Assembly (NCBI RefSeq): GCF_009498455.1
Contig: NZ_CP045644.1
Span: forward strand, 5,025,001-5,089,000
Source of the DNA: Variovorax paradoxus
Lineage (GTDB): Bacteria; Pseudomonadota; Gammaproteobacteria; Burkholderiales; Burkholderiaceae_C
Direction of reading: 5' to 3'
DNA: 64,000 nucleotides
Below are positions 8,798 to 18,461 of the stretch, one piece after another (positions within the stretch are counted from its first letter, which is position 1; each line of letters opens with the position of its first letter). Position numbers and translations under genes: made by a program. A model generated the notes under the pieces. The model had not been told where the DNA came from. It saw only the letters and a program-made list of their open reading frames with translations, and searched no databases.

Positions 8798-9750
8798 CAG
8801 AAGTAACCGTCTTTCTTGCGTTTTTCCATCGAAGCTTCGGACGTCATGTCGTCCATGCGCGTGGCGCCGCGCTCGCTGACGTCGACCGTCAGCGTTTCCA
8901 GCACCACGTCGCCCGCGCCTGCGGCCAGGCTCTCGACCGGGCAGGTGGTCGTGATGTCGCCCACGGTGCGAAAGCGCACGTCGCGCACCTGCACGGTTTC
9001 GCCATCGCGCGGCGGCGTGAGTTCGGTCACGGGCACGAGCAGGCCGCGGCGCTCGACCACTTCACGCTTGTGCGTGTAGTAGATCGACGGCAGGCCGATG
9101 TTCTCGCGCTCGATGTATTGCCACACGTCGAGCTCGGTCCAGTTCGAGATCGGGAACACGCGAAAGTGCTCGCCCGGGGCCAGGCGCGTGTTGAACAGCG
9201 TCCACAGCTCGGGGCGCTGGTCCTTGGGTTGCCACTGGCCGAAGGCGTCGCGGTGCGAAAAGATGCGCTCCTTGGCGCGGGCCTTTTCTTCGTCGCGGCG
9301 CGCGCCGCCGATCAGCGCGTCGAAGCGGAATTCTTCGATCGCTTCGAGCAGCGTCACCGACTGGTGCGCGTTGCGCGATTCGCCCGGGTGCGCCAGGCGC
9401 ACGGTGCCGCGCTTCATCGAGTCTTCGACGCTGCGCACGATGAGTTCGGCGCCCAGCTCCTGTGCGCGTTGGTCGCGGTAGGCCGTCACTTCGGGAAAGT
9501 TGTGGCCCGTGTCGATCATCAGCAGCGGGTAGGGAATGCGGCCGACGCCGAAGGCTTTTTCAGCGCACTTCAGCAGCACCAGCGAGTCCTTGCCGCCCGA
9601 GAACAGCAGGGTGGGGCGCTCGAAGGCGGCTGCCACTTCGCGCAGGATGAAAATGGTTTCTTCTTCCAGCGCGTCGAGGTGCGTGTTGGACAGGTTCGCG
9701 GGTGAATGCATGGGCGGCTGCAGCAGGTCGGCTTCGGTACGGGCGTTCAT
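8797..9750 (-). CDS. cysD: Sulfate adenylyltransferase subunit 2 CysD
   Basis: Catalytic ATP sulfurylase subunit of the adenine-nucleotide alpha-hydrolase fold. The PP-loop SGGKDS is at residues 51-56, and long conserved stretches such as YYTHKREVVERRG are present. The start at 9750 gives 317 residues and places the gene 32 bases after the cysH stop, with a GGA-type ribosome-binding site; a start at 9807 would overlap cysH. Part of the cysI-DUF934-cysH-cysD-cysN operon. Confidence 0.95.
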   Translation of the reverse strand: MNARTEADLLQPPMHSPANLSNTHLDALEEETIFILREVAAAFERPTLLFSGGKDSLVLLKCAEKAFGVGRIPYPLLMIDTGHNFPEVTAYRDQRAQELGAELIVRSVEDSMKRGTVRLAHPGESRNAHQSVTLLEAIEEFRFDALIGGARRDEEKARAKERIFSHRDAFGQWQPKDQRPELWTLFNTRLAPGEHFRVFPISNWTELDVWQYIERENIGLPSIYYTHKREVVERRGLLVPVTELTPPRDGETVQVRDVRFRTVGDITTTCPVESLAAGAGDVVLETLTVDVSERGATRMDDMTSEASMEKRKKDGYF

Positions 9751-9782
9751 CGGATGGGGTCCTGGAGGCGGAGATCGATCGT

Positions 9783-10415
9783 TCAGTGCGACAGATGCAA
9801 GCCGCATTCGCGGTTGTCTTCGCCCTTGGTCGGGTCCACGTAATCGAAGTTGTTGGGCAGGCCGTTCGCTTCGCAGTATTCGTACAGCTCTTTGGACGAC
9901 CAGTGCAGCAGCGGCGCAACCTTGATGAGGCCGTCCGGGTTGACGCTGACCGGGTCCATCTGCGCACGAACCGCCGTGTCGGTGGCCCGCAGTGCGGTGA
10001 ACCAGACCTTCGGTGCCGTTTCGCGCAGGGCGCGGGCAAAGGGCTCCAGCTTCACTTCTTCGGTGAACGCGGCGTGGCGCGGATCGTCGAGCGCCGGCGT
10101 CGGGCCTTCGACCGCTTCGCGGTGCGCGCGCGAACGGCGCGGCAGGTAGATGTGCAAGTCCAGGCCCAGGAGCTTCGTCACCTCGTCGGCAAAACGGTAG
10201 GTGGCCTCGGTGTTGTAGCCGTTGTCCATCCAGACCACCGGAACGTCCCGCTTGGCGCGCGTGACCATGTGCAGGATCACGGCTTCAAACGGGCGGAAGT
10301 TGGTGGTGATGATCGCGGGCTGGCCCAGGCCGACGGCCCAGTCCACCAGGCCCGCGGCGTTGCGGCCGAGGTCGGTGTTGATGCGTGCGAAGTCGATGTC
10401 GGTGGCGATGCTCAT
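9783..10415 (-). CDS. cysH: Phosphoadenylyl/adenylyl-sulfate reductase CysH (short, Fe-S-free type)
   Basis: Reduces activated sulfate to sulfite. Only 210 residues, against about 240-270 for well-known CysH proteins. The catalytic ECGLH motif is at the extreme C-terminus, and the aromatic/PP-loop region (TTNFRPFEAVILHMV, WMDNGYNTEATYRFADE) is recognisable. The CC and CxxC cysteine pairs that hold the 4Fe-4S cluster of APS reductases are absent: the first is replaced around DPRHAAF and the second lies in a segment that is missing. This suggests a PAPS-type enzyme, although no cysC is in the window. The start at 10415 follows the DUF934 stop by 17 bases. Confidence 0.9.
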   Translation of the reverse strand: MSIATDIDFARINTDLGRNAAGLVDWAVGLGQPAIITTNFRPFEAVILHMVTRAKRDVPVVWMDNGYNTEATYRFADEVTKLLGLDLHIYLPRRSRAHREAVEGPTPALDDPRHAAFTEEVKLEPFARALRETAPKVWFTALRATDTAVRAQMDPVSVNPDGLIKVAPLLHWSSKELYEYCEANGLPNNFDYVDPTKGEDNRECGLHLSH

Positions 10416-10432
10416 GGGGCTCTCTTGTCTGC

Positions 10433-10828
10433 TCAGGCGCCGGCCACGAAGTGCGGCGCGGTCTTCACTGCATCGCCCTGGTAGAACGCGGCGAAGCGGT
10501 CGAACTGGCGCTGCGCGTCGGAGGCGTCCACGCCTTCCTTGAGCACGGCGCTGGAGAAGCCGGTGCGTTCCATCTGCACCAGCTGGTCGATCAGCACATC
10601 GCCGGTGGCGCGGATGTCGCCCGTGAAGCCGAGGCGACGGCGCAGCAGGAAGGCCTGGCTGTAGGCGCGGCCGTCGGTGAACTTGGGAAAGTTCAGGTCG
10701 ATGCGCTCGATGTCGGCCAGGCAGACCTCGATGGCGAGCGGGTCGGCATCGTTGGCCAGTTGCAAAACCTTCGGGTCGCCGTCGTCGATGTGGTCTTCGG
10801 CGGCCAGGATGTTCAGAGTCTTTTTCAT
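10433..10828 (-). CDS. DUF934 protein of the sulfite-reductase operon
   Basis: A 131-residue soluble protein of the DUF934 family, found almost always next to cysI and cysH in proteobacteria. Recognisable family segments include FPKFTDGRAYSQAFLLRRR and TGDVLIDQLVQMERTGF. No catalytic residues can be assigned. Its start overlaps the cysI stop (10828-10825, ATGA), so expression is coupled to sulfite reductase and a role in that enzyme's function or assembly is likely. Biochemical function is unknown. Confidence 0.92.
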   Translation of the reverse strand: MKKTLNILAAEDHIDDGDPKVLQLANDADPLAIEVCLADIERIDLNFPKFTDGRAYSQAFLLRRRLGFTGDIRATGDVLIDQLVQMERTGFSSAVLKEGVDASDAQRQFDRFAAFYQGDAVKTAPHFVAGA

Positions 10829-12603
10829 GCTGCTTCCTCCACCTTGAATCGCGCACCGTTGGCCGCGGCCTTGAACGGGTCGGGGCCGACGCGGCGCAGG
10901 GTGTCGATGAAGGTCTCGCCGTTTTCACGGGTGTCGCGGTAGGTGGTGAGTACGGCCTCGATCACGCCCGGCACTTCGGCCGCCGAGAACGAGGGGCCGA
11001 CCACTTTGCCGGCCTGCGGTGCGCCGCTGAGCGCGGAGCCGTCGGAGCCGCCGAGGGTGACCTGGTACCACTCCTTGCCGTCCTTGTCGACGCCCAGGAT
11101 GCCGATGTGGCCGCTGTGGTGGTGGCCGCACGAGTTGATGCAGCCGCTGATGTGCAGGTCGATCTCGCCCAGGTCGTCGAGCTCGTCGAGGTCCTGGTAG
11201 CGCTCGGTGATGGCTTCAGCGATGGGAATGGAGCGGGCGTTCGCCAGCGAGCAGAAATCGCCGCCGGGGCAGGCGATCATGTCGGTCAGCAGCTGCACGT
11301 TGGCGCTGGCGAAACCGGCGGCGCGGGCGGCGAGCCACAGCGCATGCAGGTCTTCGGCGTGCACCCAGGGCAGCACGATGTTCTGGTCGTGCGTCACGCG
11401 GGCTTCACCGGCCGAGAAGCGGTCGGCCAGCTCGGCGATGGTGTCGAGCTGGTCGCCCGAGGCGTCGCCGGGCGCCTGCTTGAGGCGCTTGAACGACAGC
11501 GTGACGGCGCGCAGCGCGGGGTTCTTGTGGGCGTCGACGTTGCGGGCGAGCCAGCGCGCGAACATGACGTCGTCGGCGGCGAAGGCGCGCAGTTCGGCAT
11601 CGGTCTTCTCGGCGCTTTGCAGCACGCGGGTGGCCAGCGTCGGCGGCACGAAGGAGGCGGCCACGCGGTCGTACTCTTCCTGCGTGATGGTGTGCGGCGC
11701 GCCGTCGTGCTCGATGATCTGCTTGTACTCGGCCTCGACATCGTCGATGTAGCGCTGGCCTTCGGCCTTCACCAGGATCTTGATGCGCGCCTTGTAGATG
11801 TTGTCGCGGCGGCCATAGCGGTTGTAGACACGAATCACCGCTTCGAGGTAATTCATGATCTGCTGCCAGGGCAGGAACTCGCGCAGCACGGTGCCGATGA
11901 TGGGCGTGCGGCCCATGCCGCCACCCACCTGCACGCGAAAGCCAATGTCGCCGGCTTCGTTCTTCACCACATGCAGGCCCACGTCGTGCCAGCCGGTGGC
12001 GGCGCGGTCTTCGGTGGCGCCGGTGATGGCGATCTTGAACTTGCGCGGCAAAAAGGCGAACTCAGGGTGCAGCGTGCTCCACTGGCGCATGATTTCCGCG
12101 AACGGACGCGGGTCGGCGATCTCGTCGACGGCAATGCCGGCGCGCTCGTCGCTCGTGATGTTGCGGATGCAGTTGCCGCTGGTCTGGATGCCGTGCATGT
12201 CGACCGAAGCCAGCAGGTCCATCACGTCGGCCGACTTGGCCAGCGGAATCCAGTTGTACTGGACGTTCTGGCGCGTCGTGAAGTGGGCGTAGTGGGTGGG
12301 CAGCTTGTGGCTGCCGAGCTGGCCCTGGATTTCGATGGCCTTGCGGTAGACCTCGGCTTCGGGCTCGTCGTATTCGCGGGCGATGCGGGCCAGCACGCGC
12401 AGCTGCTTGCTCGACAGCTCGCCGTACGGCACGGCCACGCGCAGCATCGGCGCGTAGCGCTGAACGTACCAGCCGTTTTGCAGGCGCAGGGGGCGGAACT
12501 CGTCCTCGTGCAGGCGGCCCTTTTGCCAGCGCTCGAGCTGGTCGCGGAACTGGGCAGCGCGTTGGTGAACGAACTGGCGATCGAATTCTGTGTATTGGTA
12601 CAT
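10825..12603 (-). CDS. cysI: Assimilatory sulfite reductase (nitrite/sulfite reductase family) CysI
   Basis: Siroheme/4Fe-4S enzyme of 592 residues that reduces sulfite to sulfide with six electrons. The cluster and siroheme ligands are visible as C445-x5-C451 (CPGGDFC) and C488-x3-C492 (GCINSCGH). The two ferredoxin-like half-domains and siroheme-fold repeats are conserved. It heads the operon that continues through DUF934, cysH, cysD and cysN. No flavoprotein CysJ is present; ferredoxin (the nearby fdxA/ferredoxin reductase pair) is a plausible electron donor, but this is inference. Confidence 0.95.
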   Translation of the reverse strand: MYQYTEFDRQFVHQRAAQFRDQLERWQKGRLHEDEFRPLRLQNGWYVQRYAPMLRVAVPYGELSSKQLRVLARIAREYDEPEAEVYRKAIEIQGQLGSHKLPTHYAHFTTRQNVQYNWIPLAKSADVMDLLASVDMHGIQTSGNCIRNITSDERAGIAVDEIADPRPFAEIMRQWSTLHPEFAFLPRKFKIAITGATEDRAATGWHDVGLHVVKNEAGDIGFRVQVGGGMGRTPIIGTVLREFLPWQQIMNYLEAVIRVYNRYGRRDNIYKARIKILVKAEGQRYIDDVEAEYKQIIEHDGAPHTITQEEYDRVAASFVPPTLATRVLQSAEKTDAELRAFAADDVMFARWLARNVDAHKNPALRAVTLSFKRLKQAPGDASGDQLDTIAELADRFSAGEARVTHDQNIVLPWVHAEDLHALWLAARAAGFASANVQLLTDMIACPGGDFCSLANARSIPIAEAITERYQDLDELDDLGEIDLHISGCINSCGHHHSGHIGILGVDKDGKEWYQVTLGGSDGSALSGAPQAGKVVGPSFSAAEVPGVIEAVLTTYRDTRENGETFIDTLRRVGPDPFKAAANGARFKVEEAA

Positions 12604-13027
12604 CGTGCGTGTGTGTCTTGAGGAAGTGCGGTGCCGATCGTGAAACGGGGCGCCCCAGCAAGAAGCCGAGATTCTGAAAGCGGGCCTTATGGAAACAAAC
12701 TATTTTTTGGTTCGCGCCTTATCCGGATAAGCATATTCACCAGCATCCATGCGGGTTTCCGGACGATTGGATGCTTATTCCGGATAAGGCGCGGCCGCCC
12801 ATGCGAGGCTGGCCGACCCGGGAATTCTAGGAACAGAACGAGGTTCGGGCAGGCGTGCGATTGGCCGCCGCACGTTGTGGCGGACGTTGCCTAAAGTTTT
12901 CACCCGGCCTGCCGATATCCAGCCATGGAGAGCCGCCACCGTGCCGCTCTTTTTTTTCCCGATTTCGACGGCGCTGCCCATGCCTTACGCCGTCGTTCCG
13001 TTCCCCTTGAGTTTCTGGAGTCCGATC
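12604..13027. other. Long intergenic region between divergent cysI and chemoreceptor genes
   Basis: No convincing gene is seen in these 424 bases. The region carries the promoters of cysI (leftward) and the chemoreceptor (rightward). The only marked structure is the nested palindrome at 12714-12792; a T-rich stretch (CTATTTTTTGG, 12700-12710) lies beside it. The right half (about 12830-13020) is ordinary GC-rich leader, ending in a GGAG ribosome-binding site at 13017-13020. Confidence 0.6.
12714..12792. repeat. Large nested inverted repeat upstream of cysI
   Basis: Two arms (12714-12734 and 12771-12792) are reverse complements except for a single extra base, around a 36-base loop. Each arm contains its own palindrome: CTTATCCGGATAAG (12718-12731) is perfect, and CTTATTCCGGATAAG (12774-12788) has one extra T. 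The element lies 111 bases upstream of cysI. It could be a paired operator for a sulfur regulator such as a CysB-type LysR protein, or a cruciform-forming element; the sequence alone does not decide. Confidence 0.6.
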
Positions 13028-14617
13028 ATGTTCTTGAGCAATGTCTCAATTGGCAAGCGCCTCGCCCTCGTGCTGGGCACCATCCTGGCGCTGTTTCTCG
13101 CCACCAGCGTCGCGGCGGTGCTGAAGCTGCAGCAACTGAGCCTGGAGATCGACACCATGATCCAGGACAACGTCAAGACCGAGCGCGCGGGCTCCGACTG
13201 GCTGCGCCACACCACCTCGGGCGTGCAGCGCGCCGCCGCCATCGCCAAGAGCAGCGACGCCAGCCTGATCGATTACTTCGCACCCGCCACGGCCAAGTCG
13301 ATCAAGGACACCAACGAGCTGCAGAAATTCATCGAGACCAAGCTGGTCAAGCCCGCGGAGCGCGAGCTGTTCGAGAAGGTCGGTAACCTGCGCAAGGCCT
13401 ACCTGGCATCGCGGGAAGAAGTGAGCAAGCTCAAGCTGACGGGCGACCTGGCAGGCGCCAACCGCGCCTTCGACGCCCAGTTCCAGCCCACCTCCACCAG
13501 CTACCTGGCTGGCGTGCAGCAGGTGGTGGACATGCAGCGCGAGCAGCTCGACGCCGCCGCCGCCCGTGCCAACGACCTGCAGGCGCAGACCCGCACGCTG
13601 CTGATCGTCTGTTCCACCGTGAGCCTGGTGCTGGGCGCGCTGCTGGCCTGGCTGCTGGCCCGCAGCATCACGCAGCCGCTGCGCAGTGCCGAAGCCATTG
13701 CGCAGTCCATCGCCGACATGGACCTGACGGGTGCTCCTCAGTCGCGCTATGCCAGGGATGAAACGGGCCGCCTGTTGCACGCGCTCGACCTGATGCGTGC
13801 GGCCTTGCAAGGCTCGCTGTTGCAGGTGCACGGCGTGGTGATGACCGTTTCGACGGCCAGCACGCAGATCGCCATGGGCAACCAGGACCTGTCGTCGCGC
13901 ACGGAAGCACAGGCCAGCGCGCTGGAGCAGACCGCCGCGTCGATCGAAGAGCTCACCTCGACCGTCAAGCAGAACGCCGACAACGCGCGCCAGGCCAACC
14001 AGCTGGCGACGTCCGCGTCGGAAGTGGCGGTGAAGGGCGGCAGCGTGGTGTCGCAAGTGGTCGACACCATGGGCTCGATCAACGCCTCGTCCAAGAAGAT
14101 CGTCGACATCATCGGCGTGATCGACGGCATCGCCTTCCAGACCAACATCCTGGCGCTGAACGCGGCCGTCGAAGCGGCCCGTGCCGGCGATCAAGGCCGG
14201 GGCTTTGCGGTGGTGGCTTCCGAAGTGCGCAGCCTGGCGCAACGCTCGGCCGCTGCCGCCAAGGAAATCAAGACGCTGATCGGCAACTCCGTCGAAAAGG
14301 TCGAAGAGGGCAGCCGGCAGGTGGCCGATGCCGGCCGCACCATGGACGAGATCGTCGGCAGTGTGAAGCGCGTGACCGACATCATGGGCGAGATCAGTGC
14401 GGCGAGCCAGGAGCAGACCTCGGGCATCGAGCAGATCAACCAGGCCATCACGCAAATGGACCAGGCGACACAGCAGAATGCGGCGCTGGTCGAAGAGGCT
14501 TCGGCGGCGGCCCAGTCGCTTCAGGAGCAGGCGGGCAGCCTGTCGAAGATCGTCGGCGGGTTCAAGCTGGAACAGGGCGGCCGACGTGCGGCGCCGGCCC
14601 TGGGCTACGCCGGATAA
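13028..14617 (+). CDS. Methyl-accepting chemotaxis protein
   Basis: A 529-residue chemoreceptor. TM1 spans about residues 10-32, a helical periplasmic sensor domain about 33-189, TM2 about 190-211, and a HAMP linker follows ([19 protein letters not shown]). The cytoplasmic coiled coil has the conserved hairpin tip around residues 364-400 ([20 protein letters not shown]). No CheR-binding pentapeptide is visible at the C-terminus, which ends PALGYAG. The start at 13028 follows GGAG at the right spacing. The ligand is unknown; the TM1 and sensor layout resembles 4-helix-bundle Tar/Tsr-like receptors common in Comamonadaceae. Confidence 0.93.
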   Translation: MFLSNVSIGKRLALVLGTILALFLATSVAAVLKLQQLSLEIDTMIQDNVKTERAGSDWLRHTTSGVQRAAAIAKSSDASLIDYFAPATAKSIKDTNELQKFIETKLVKPAERELFEKVGNLRKAYLASREEVSKLKLTGDLAGANRAFDAQFQPTSTSYLAGVQQVVDMQREQLDAAAARANDLQAQTRTLLIVCSTVSLVLGALLAWLLARSITQPLRSAEAIAQSIADMDLTGAPQSRYARDETGRLLHALDLMRAALQGSLLQVHGVVMTVSTASTQIAMGNQDLSSRTEAQASALEQTAASIEELTSTVKQNADNARQANQLATSASEVAVKGGSVVSQVVDTMGSINASSKKIVDIIGVIDGIAFQTNILALNAAVEAARAGDQGRGFAVVASEVRSLAQRSAAAAKEIKTLIGNSVEKVEEGSRQVADAGRTMDEIVGSVKRVTDIMGEISAASQEQTSGIEQINQAITQMDQATQQNAALVEEASAAAQSLQEQAGSLSKIVGGFKLEQGGRRAAPALGYAG

Positions 14618-14650
14618 GAGCGAGGTCGGGAAAGCGAGCCTGAGAAAGCG

Positions 14651-15469
14651 TCAGCGCAGCATCGCCGACATCGCCGAGCAGCAGTTCAGCATGCGCACCG
14701 CCGCTTCCACCGAGTCGGCGCTGAAGCGCAGCGTGACGCCATCGACGCGCTCGAAGCTTGGCCACTGGCAGAACAGGTCGGCCATCATCGGCGACTGGGT
14801 GCGCAGCGTGACGATCTGCGGGCCCTTGAAGACCAGCGGGCGGGCGTTGGCAGGCGCGGCCAGCGCTTCGATCACGCCAGCACGGATTGCCTGGCGCGAT
14901 TGCTCCGGCGAGAGCGACACGCCGCTGTTGAAGCCGGTCGCCTTCTTGGTCTGCACAAAGGTCGCCTGCGGAAAGAGCGCCTGGTTCTCGGAGATGAACA
15001 CGTCGTCGCCGCTGCCCATCACGACCGGCACGCCGTACTCGCCGGCCAACGCGCCGTAGAGGCCGGCCTCGCCGAGTTCCTGATCGCCGAGCGAGATGCT
15101 CGCGAAGGCGAAGCTGTTGATCGTGTGCGCGAGGATGCCGCGGCCCTGCGCGCGCGAGTGGTAGCCCACCATGCACAGCGCGTCCACACCTTCTTCCACG
15201 CCGGCCACCATGCTCAGGTAGCGCGGCTTGCCTTGCACGACACGGGCGCGTGCGTCGAGCACGTCGGGCGGCATGTTGCGAAAGCCGCCGTGCGAATCGT
15301 TCACCAGCACCTCGGTGGCGCCGGCGTCGAAAGCGCCGGCAATCGCGGCGTTGGCTTCCTGCGCCATCAGCACGCGGGCGCGTTCGTACTCGGGGTTGCC
15401 CTGGCGCGCCTGCTCGTGGTGGTAGACGCCCGCAACGCCTTCGATGTCGGTGGAGATCAGGACTTTCAT
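14651..15469 (-). CDS. Zinc D-aminopeptidase, DppA (M55) family
   Basis: A 272-residue metallo-aminopeptidase releasing N-terminal D-amino acids such as D-Ala. It aligns residue for residue with the Bacillus subtilis DppA metal site: SxDxEG at 6-11 gives D8 and E10, with H60 (NDSHGG) and H104 (GYHSR); H115 (AHT) matches the proposed nucleophile. It is the last gene of the leftward peptide-import operon, 10 bases after the P1 peptidase, and presumably acts on imported D-amino-acid peptides in the cytoplasm. It converges on the chemoreceptor gene. Confidence 0.9.
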   Translation of the reverse strand: MKVLISTDIEGVAGVYHHEQARQGNPEYERARVLMAQEANAAIAGAFDAGATEVLVNDSHGGFRNMPPDVLDARARVVQGKPRYLSMVAGVEEGVDALCMVGYHSRAQGRGILAHTINSFAFASISLGDQELGEAGLYGALAGEYGVPVVMGSGDDVFISENQALFPQATFVQTKKATGFNSGVSLSPEQSRQAIRAGVIEALAAPANARPLVFKGPQIVTLRTQSPMMADLFCQWPSFERVDGVTLRFSADSVEAAVRMLNCCSAMSAMLR

Positions 15470-15479
15470 GGACGTGTGT

Positions 15480-16544
15480 TCAGACGAGAGGTGAAAGGGA
15501 CGACGCCGGCAGCAGATCGCCGAGCGCCGCGCGGTGGTTGCCGTCGCGGCCCGTGACCGGCGTGGCGCGCCACAGCGCATGAAGAATGGCCTGCTCGGTG
15601 CTGTCGGCCGCAGCCTGGAACAGCCCGTCGATGAGCGTGTCGTGCAGCATTGCGACGGCCGGCATGGGCCGGTCGGCGCGGTCGGGCACGGTGTAGGCCG
15701 TGGAAAACGCCAGCACGAGGTCGCCGCTGCCGTGGCCGAAGACCGAACCGGTGCGGGCCAACCCCGCGCCCGCGCGCAGTGCCACGCGGCGCAGCTGGCG
15801 CGCGTCGAGCGGCGCATCGGTGGCAACGACGATGATGATCGAGCCCTTCTCGGGCTCCGACGATTCCTCTGACGCCCGCTGTAGTGCCGCGAGCCGTTCG
15901 CCCACCGCATGTCCGGCCAGCACCAGCTGCGGCTGGCGTCCGTAGTTCGCGAGCACCAGCGCGCCGACCGTGTACGTCGTGCCGTCGGCCATCGTGACGC
16001 GGCGCGAGGCACTGCCGATGCCGCCCTTGAGCTGGAAGCTCGACATGCCGCGCCCCGCGCCGACCGAGCCCTGCGCAAAGTCCGCATCTGTAGCGGCCAG
16101 CGCTTCCAGGTAGTCGGCCTCGGTCACGGCCAGCCGCTGGATGTCGTTGAGAAAACCGTCGTTGCACTCGAAGACCAGCGGGTTCACCGTGGGCAGCGCG
16201 CGGCCCGTCTCGGGGTTGGCCGCCGCGCAGTCGCGGATCTGCGCCGTGGCCACGGTGCCCACCGAGAAGGTGTTGGTCAGCGCGATCGGCGTTTCCAGCA
16301 CGCCGAGTTCGGCCAGCTGCACCAGCCCCACGCTCTTGCCGAAGCCGTTGAGCACCACGGCCGCGGCCGGCACCTTGTCGCGGAACGGATCGCCCGCGTG
16401 CGGACGGATCACGGTCACGCCGGTCTGCACCGGACCGTCGGCCAGCGTGCGGTGGCCGACCGTGACGCCCGCGACGTCGGTGATGGCGTCGCGTGTGCCC
16501 GCAGGCAGGGTGCCGATGAAGGGCAGGGAGGTCGTCGAGGCCAT
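15480..16544 (-). CDS. P1-family (S58) aminopeptidase, DmpA/BapA type
   Basis: A 354-residue Ntn-fold autoprocessing peptidase related to L-aminopeptidase D-Ala-esterase DmpA and beta-aminopeptidase BapA. The self-cleavage site and nucleophile is S235 in EKGSIIIVVATDAPL. Upstream, the conserved GSVGAGRGMSSFQLKGGIGS block (about 159-178) is intact. The family hydrolyses L-amino amides, D-Ala esters and, in several members, beta-amino-acid peptides. It sits between the permease gene gsiD (16 bases away) and the D-aminopeptidase in one operon, which suggests processing of imported unusual peptides. Confidence 0.9.
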   Translation of the reverse strand: MASTTSLPFIGTLPAGTRDAITDVAGVTVGHRTLADGPVQTGVTVIRPHAGDPFRDKVPAAAVVLNGFGKSVGLVQLAELGVLETPIALTNTFSVGTVATAQIRDCAAANPETGRALPTVNPLVFECNDGFLNDIQRLAVTEADYLEALAATDADFAQGSVGAGRGMSSFQLKGGIGSASRRVTMADGTTYTVGALVLANYGRQPQLVLAGHAVGERLAALQRASEESSEPEKGSIIIVVATDAPLDARQLRRVALRAGAGLARTGSVFGHGSGDLVLAFSTAYTVPDRADRPMPAVAMLHDTLIDGLFQAAADSTEQAILHALWRATPVTGRDGNHRAALGDLLPASSLSPLV

Positions 16545-16560
16545 GAAGAGAGCGAAGAAC

Positions 16561-17487
16561 TTACTGGCGGTCGATCTTCGGATCGAGCGCGTCGCGCAGG
16601 GCGTCGCCCAGCAGGTTGAAGGCCAGCACGGTGAAGAAGATGGCCAGGCTCGGGAACAGCGCGACGTGCGGCGAGGTCACCATGTCGGCGCGCGCTTCGT
16701 TGAGCATCGCACCCCACTCGGGCGTCGGCGGCTGCGCGCCCATGCCGAGGAACGACAGGCTGGCCGCCGTGATGATCGAGGTGCCCACGCGCATCGAGAA
16801 GTACACGACGATCGACGAGATCGTGCCCGGCAGGATGTGCCGCACGATGATGGTCCAGTCGGACGCGCCGATGCTGCGCTCGGCCTCGATGTAGGTCTGC
16901 TGCTTGAGCACCAGCGTGTTGCCGCGCACGAGGCGCGCAAAGGCGGGCACGCTGAACACCGACACCGCCACCACCACGTTGGTCATGCTGCTGCCCAGGA
17001 TGGCCACCACGCCCAGCGCCAGCAGGATGCCGGGGAAGGCGAACAGCACGTCCGAGATGCGCATCACGATGCGGTCCCACCAGCCTTCGTAGTAGCCCGC
17101 CAGCAGGCCGAAGGCCGTGCCGATGAAGCCGCCCACCAGCACCGACAGAAAGCCGGCCGCCAGCGAGATGCGCGTGCCCGCCAGGATGCGGCTGAAGATG
17201 TCGCGGCCCAGCGGATCGACGCCGAACCAGTGCGTGGCCGACGGCCCGCTGTTCAGCATGTCGTAGTCGAAGAAGTTCTCGGGGTCGAAGGGCACGATCC
17301 ACGGTGCGAACACCGCGACGAACACCAGCAGCCCCACGAAGATGGCCGCGACGATGCCCACGGGCTGCTTCTTGAAGCGGCGCCAGCATTCGCCCCAGGG
17401 CGTGCGGACCTTGCCCGCGGTTTGCACCACGGCCACGGGAGAAAGAGGAACGATGGATTCGGCAGACACGCCGGAAGCTTGCGTCAT
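16561..17487 (-). CDS. gsiD: Dipeptide/glutathione-type ABC transporter permease (GsiD/DppC-like)
   Basis: Inner-membrane permease of 308 residues with about six membrane segments and an N-terminal cytoplasmic extension before [10 protein letters not shown]. It has the OppC/DppC-type [19 protein letters not shown] segment and the EAA loop ([23 protein letters not shown]) that docks the ATPase. The start at 17487 places it 10 bases after gsiC; an earlier start at 17541 would overlap gsiC. It pairs with the next gene to form the channel of the peptide importer. Confidence 0.93.
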   Translation of the reverse strand: MTQASGVSAESIVPLSPVAVVQTAGKVRTPWGECWRRFKKQPVGIVAAIFVGLLVFVAVFAPWIVPFDPENFFDYDMLNSGPSATHWFGVDPLGRDIFSRILAGTRISLAAGFLSVLVGGFIGTAFGLLAGYYEGWWDRIVMRISDVLFAFPGILLALGVVAILGSSMTNVVVAVSVFSVPAFARLVRGNTLVLKQQTYIEAERSIGASDWTIIVRHILPGTISSIVVYFSMRVGTSIITAASLSFLGMGAQPPTPEWGAMLNEARADMVTSPHVALFPSLAIFFTVLAFNLLGDALRDALDPKIDRQ

Positions 17488-17497
17488 GGCTGCGTGC

Positions 17498-18418
17498 TCA
17501 CTTGTAGCGAATGGTCGGGTTGATGTAGCCATAGAGCACATCGACCACGAGGTTGATCAGGATGAATTCGAGCGAGAACAGCAGCACCAGCGTCTGGATC
17601 ACGGGGTAGTCGCGCATCTGCACGGCGTCGACCAGCAGGCGGCCCAGGCCGGGCCAGTTGAACACCGCCTCCACAAGAATGGAGCCGCCCAGCAGAAAGC
17701 CGAACTGCAGGCCCATCATCGTGACCACCGGGATCAGCGCGTTGCGCAGGCAGTGCTTGATGATCACCGTGCGCTCGCGCACACCCTTGGCGCGCGCGGT
17801 GCGCACAAAATCTTCCTGGATCACCTCGACGAACGAGGCGCGCGTGAAGCGGGCCATCACGGCGGCCACTGCGGCGCCCAACGTGATCGAGGGCAGGATG
17901 TAGTGCTGCCAGGTCGCGGCGCCCACCGTGGGCAGCCAGCCGAGCTGCACCGAGAAGATCTGCATGAGCAGCATGCCCAGTGCAAATGCGGGGAATGAGA
18001 TGCCCGACACCGCCAGCGTCATGCCGATGCGGTCGGGCCATTGGTTGCGGAACACGGCCGACACGATGCCGATGCCCATGCCGAAAATCACCGCCCACAC
18101 CATGCTGGTGATGGTCAGCATCACCGTCGGGAAAAAGCGCTCGGCAATTTCCGTCGACACCGGCCGCCGCGTGCGGATCGAGGTGCCGAAGTCGCCCTGC
18201 ACCATGTGGGTGAAGAAGCTCACGAACTGCTGCGGCAGCGGCTTGTCGAGCCCGAGGTCCGCGCGCACCATGGCCACGGTCTGCTCGTCGGCATCCTGGC
18301 CGGCGGCAAGGCGCGCCGGGTCGCCGGGGAGCATGTGGACGAACAGGAACACCAGCACTGCCACGATGAGCAGTGTCGGGATCAGGCCCAACAGTCGTTT
18401 GAGGAAGTAATTCAGCAT
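17498..18418 (-). CDS. gsiC: Dipeptide/glutathione-type ABC transporter permease (GsiC/DppB-like)
   Basis: A 306-residue inner-membrane permease of the OppB/DppB family. It begins [19 protein letters not shown], with the first membrane helix at once, followed by [13 protein letters not shown] and about five more helices. The EAA loop is [27 protein letters not shown]. It lies between the binding-protein gene and gsiD, with a 125-base gap to the former that carries a dispersed repeat. Confidence 0.94.
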   Translation of the reverse strand: MLNYFLKRLLGLIPTLLIVAVLVFLFVHMLPGDPARLAAGQDADEQTVAMVRADLGLDKPLPQQFVSFFTHMVQGDFGTSIRTRRPVSTEIAERFFPTVMLTITSMVWAVIFGMGIGIVSAVFRNQWPDRIGMTLAVSGISFPAFALGMLLMQIFSVQLGWLPTVGAATWQHYILPSITLGAAVAAVMARFTRASFVEVIQEDFVRTARAKGVRERTVIIKHCLRNALIPVVTMMGLQFGFLLGGSILVEAVFNWPGLGRLLVDAVQMRDYPVIQTLVLLFSLEFILINLVVDVLYGYINPTIRYK

Positions 18419-18461
18419 GGGGAACAGGCAGTCAAATCCTCATTCGGGGAACACCGCGGAA

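Noticed and set aside
11107..12621. Open reading frame of about 500 codons on the plus strand opposite cysI
   Set aside because: It mirrors cysI in a GC-rich sequence, has a repetitive G/A/R/V/H-rich composition and no recognisable motif; cysI on the other strand has complete catalytic motifs.
13046..14455. Long open frame antisense to the chemoreceptor
   Set aside because: The chemoreceptor frame carries clear membrane, HAMP and signalling segments; the antisense frame has no recognisable motif and reflects GC-rich third positions.
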